Assembly: GCA_025463285.1 (NCBI GenBank)
Contig: JAOBWI010000038.1
Span: 1-42,622 of the forward strand
From: Acidimicrobiaceae bacterium
GTDB lineage: Bacteria > Actinomycetota > Acidimicrobiia > Acidimicrobiales > RAAP-2
Direction of reading: 5' to 3'
DNA: 42,622 nucleotides
The position numbers and the translations under genes are program-made. Shown in pieces: positions 41,901-42,622 of this stretch. Every line of letters begins with the position of its first letter. Position 1 is the stretch's first letter. Below the pieces are notes generated by a model. It searched no databases. It was not told the DNA's origin and saw only the letters and a list, made by a program, of their open reading frames with translations.

Positions 41901-42514
41901 TTCCCTTGGCCGAGAAGAGCGAACTGATTCTCGAACTAGGCGCCTTCGCCCTCAGTGAGGCCGTCGAAGCGGCGAGTTCCTGGTTCGTCGCGCCCGGGAG
42001 TCCCCTCCCGTACGTAGCCGTCAACCTCTCCGCTCACCAGTCCCACGACCCTGATCTCATCGGCATCATCGAAGCCGCGCTCGCCAAGAGCGGGCTCGCG
42101 CCGGAGCGCCTCGTACTCGAGATCACCGAAAGCGCGATGCTGTTCAACGTCAGCGAGACGTTGAACGTCATGGAGCGCATCAGCGCGATGGGCGTCGGCT
42201 TCGCGCTCGATGACTTTGGCACCGGGTACTCGTCTTTGTCGTACCTGGCCCTGCTTCGTCCGACCATTATCAAGATCGACCGTTCCTTCGTCAGCCACAC
42301 CGAAGAGAGCGTGCGCAACGACACGTTGCTCGAAGCCATCATCTCCCTCGGCCAGAAACTCGGCATGACCATGTCCGCCGAAGGAATCGAGACAGACGCC
42401 CAATTGGAACGGCTTCACCGTCTGGGGTGCGACTTCGGCCAGGGCTTCTTGTGGTCGAGTGCCGTACCGAGCGAAGAGGTCCACGGCATGCTACGACGAT
42501 TGGTTCGCGTCTAG
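38921..42514 (+). CDS. PAS-GAF-PAS-GAF-PAS-GGDEF-EAL c-di-GMP protein
   Basis: 1197 residues, no membrane segment, so cytoplasmic. Domains in order: PAS about 30-145, GAF about 160-310 with GPTGTALRT, PAS about 340-455 (SKSEQWFRTLVAKSSDLIIV), GAF about 475-625 with GPVGTTARTG, PAS about 640-760 ending SERDITEERAL, GGDEF about 765-930, and EAL about 940-1195. The GGDEF loop SRFGGDEFLYL (GGDEF 847-851) is intact and preceded at the right distance by RNTD (838-841), an RxxD inhibition site. The EAL domain keeps FEALMRWRHP, EITESAM, LDDFGTGYSSL, KIDRSFV and AEGIETD. The two GAF domains resemble each other. A ribosome-binding site (aggggag) lies 9 nt before the ATG. Confidence 0.95.
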   Translation: MKEQPKRLETNLGGPDAVFPIEKVFSSSNFLDKISMGVHLRNAEGVIIDCNRAAESILEASREVLIGKTSTELEIDALTLDGSPYNAQLSLDSLRSGENLSGVVVGVLVGNKARKWLSLKFWPSIVNGEVVGVVTAFDDVTRIVKERRLMGLMAAINRVTVLKISEETAMQRICDLVVEEGHYALAWIGVASTEGGVDIVSSSGVSEYLYEGIVSWWGSSQSGLGPTGTALRTTTTQVADNFATQPLYSPWKERAADFGLASGISLPLQLAGRKAAISIYDKSTGAFDDDTVRGLEEVAREISLCISNASSIRERDEALEESIDTVSALEQAKLSLSKSEQWFRTLVAKSSDLIIVVDDQARFSYANPVVDRLFGYEPNSLIGRNIFDLIHPDDRALAGSAVSATLEQSEPDQPVVVRFLCSSGEWRFIEGILTNCLLDEAIHGVVGNGRDITERIYLTRALQTLSAGNQVLVHANDEASLIRDICHAAVDAGGYPLAWVGYLQHDDDKSIKLEAAAGVTDMLIDSHFSWGDGGPSQGPVGTTARTGEARVVNDILATEIIPPFRRIRIEQYGLRSICTFPLQVQNETIGVLAIYSDKPNYFGPNEVETLNELAAELAYGISRLRDKEQLERNEDLVRSSDERFRLAFEHNMAPMLFSDFEDRVIAVNDSFCRLVGFSREELLGHDSKQFTYPDDVGINEDTLARLSTEQVDQARYVKRYLRKDGRIVISEISRSAARDASGKILYFVSSERDITEERALADQLSHQALHDSLTGLANRALFEDRLAQAHARVARQGGLGAVLLLDLDDFKGVNDAHGHLVGDQLLTGVARRFELVTRNTDTLSRFGGDEFLYLAEGLKTVEEAEEVASRLIDVLSEPFTFNGLSLDQHASVGIVVWDETCQDSSELIQKADVALYEAKRLNRGRFALFTPSMHQEAVSHFELIQQLRRALQVGDLSMHYQPIINLDSLEIMGFEALMRWRHPERGWVPPDVFIPLAEKSELILELGAFALSEAVEAASSWFVAPGSPLPYVAVNLSAHQSHDPDLIGIIEAALAKSGLAPERLVLEITESAMLFNVSETLNVMERISAMGVGFALDDFGTGYSSLSYLALLRPTIIKIDRSFVSHTEESVRNDTLLEAIISLGQKLGMTMSAEGIETDAQLERLHRLGCDFGQGFLWSSAVPSEEVHGMLRRLVRV

Positions 42515-42520
42515 GCACTC

Positions 42521-42552
42521 AGGCTGTTGTTCGCTCTGTCGGAGCGAAGCCT
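42521..42552 (+). terminator. Hairpin downstream of the PAS-GAF-GGDEF-EAL gene
   Basis: Stem TTCGCTC/GAGCGAA with loop TGTCG, extended by AGGC/GCCT across a small bulge, 7 nt after the stop at 42514. There is no T-run, so this is a terminator-like structure of the type common in high-GC genomes rather than a certain terminator. Confidence 0.4.
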
Positions 42553-42622
42553 CCCGGAGGTGAGAGGCCGCCGGCCCCGCGGGTACGCACATAGAGCGTC
42601 CCTCGGGCTTGAGACCCAAGGG

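Overview
The window looks like a chromosomal segment from a high-GC actinobacterium. Supporting features are a GTP-type PEP carboxykinase, a DUF2469 protein behind rplS, a membrane-anchored FtsY, an Rv2927c-like coiled-coil protein, many GTG starts with GTGA overlaps, and zinc-binding L28 and L32. My best guess from general resemblance is class Acidimicrobiia; this is inference, not a database result.

Layout. (1) 1-1509: the left edge cuts a minus-strand endonuclease IV gene (nfo) with a histone-H1-like Lys/Ala/Pro tail. A PPOX/F420-type flavoprotein gene diverges from it. (2) 1513-19894: an 18 kb run of 21 minus-strand housekeeping genes with tiny gaps or overlaps. In transcription order it reads fakA, recG, rsmD, coaD, a DivIVA-like coiled-coil gene, DUF177, rpmF, plsX, acpP, rnc, mutM, smc, ftsY, ffh, rpsP, khpA, rimM, trmD, rplS, DUF2469 and an unknown gene. 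It links lipid synthesis, ribosome and tRNA maturation, the SRP pathway, chromosome condensation and DNA repair. (3) 19970-25620: rpmB, thiL, GTP-PEPCK, type II NADH dehydrogenase and an MFS transporter. (4) 25704-30103: a small secreted Cys protein, a TetR regulator with a palindromic operator, a decayed FMN-reductase pseudogene diverging from it, and an assimilatory sulfite reductase/siroheme operon (cysI-cobA-sirC) preceded by a near-perfect Fur-family 7-1-7 box. (5) 30177-35712: exported or membrane proteins. These are an SGNH-like hydrolase with a changed GDS block, a Tat-exported bicovalent flavin oxidase, a PQQ-like beta-propeller protein, and a zinc-ribbon/tandem DUF4389 membrane protein. 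(6) 36011-42514: two large c-di-GMP proteins on the plus strand. One is a polytopic GGDEL-EAL protein; the other is a PAS-GAF-PAS-GAF-PAS-GGDEF-EAL protein with a canonical I-site.

Convergent gene pairs are packed with -4 to +3 nt between stop codons, leaving no room for ordinary terminators. I saw no tRNA, rRNA, CRISPR array, insertion sequence or phage gene. I did not find a clear-cut undescribed multi-gene system. The most notable items are the tailed endonuclease IV, the FMN-reductase remnant with its surviving TetR regulator, the Fur-like box on the sulfite reductase operon, and the paired c-di-GMP proteins.
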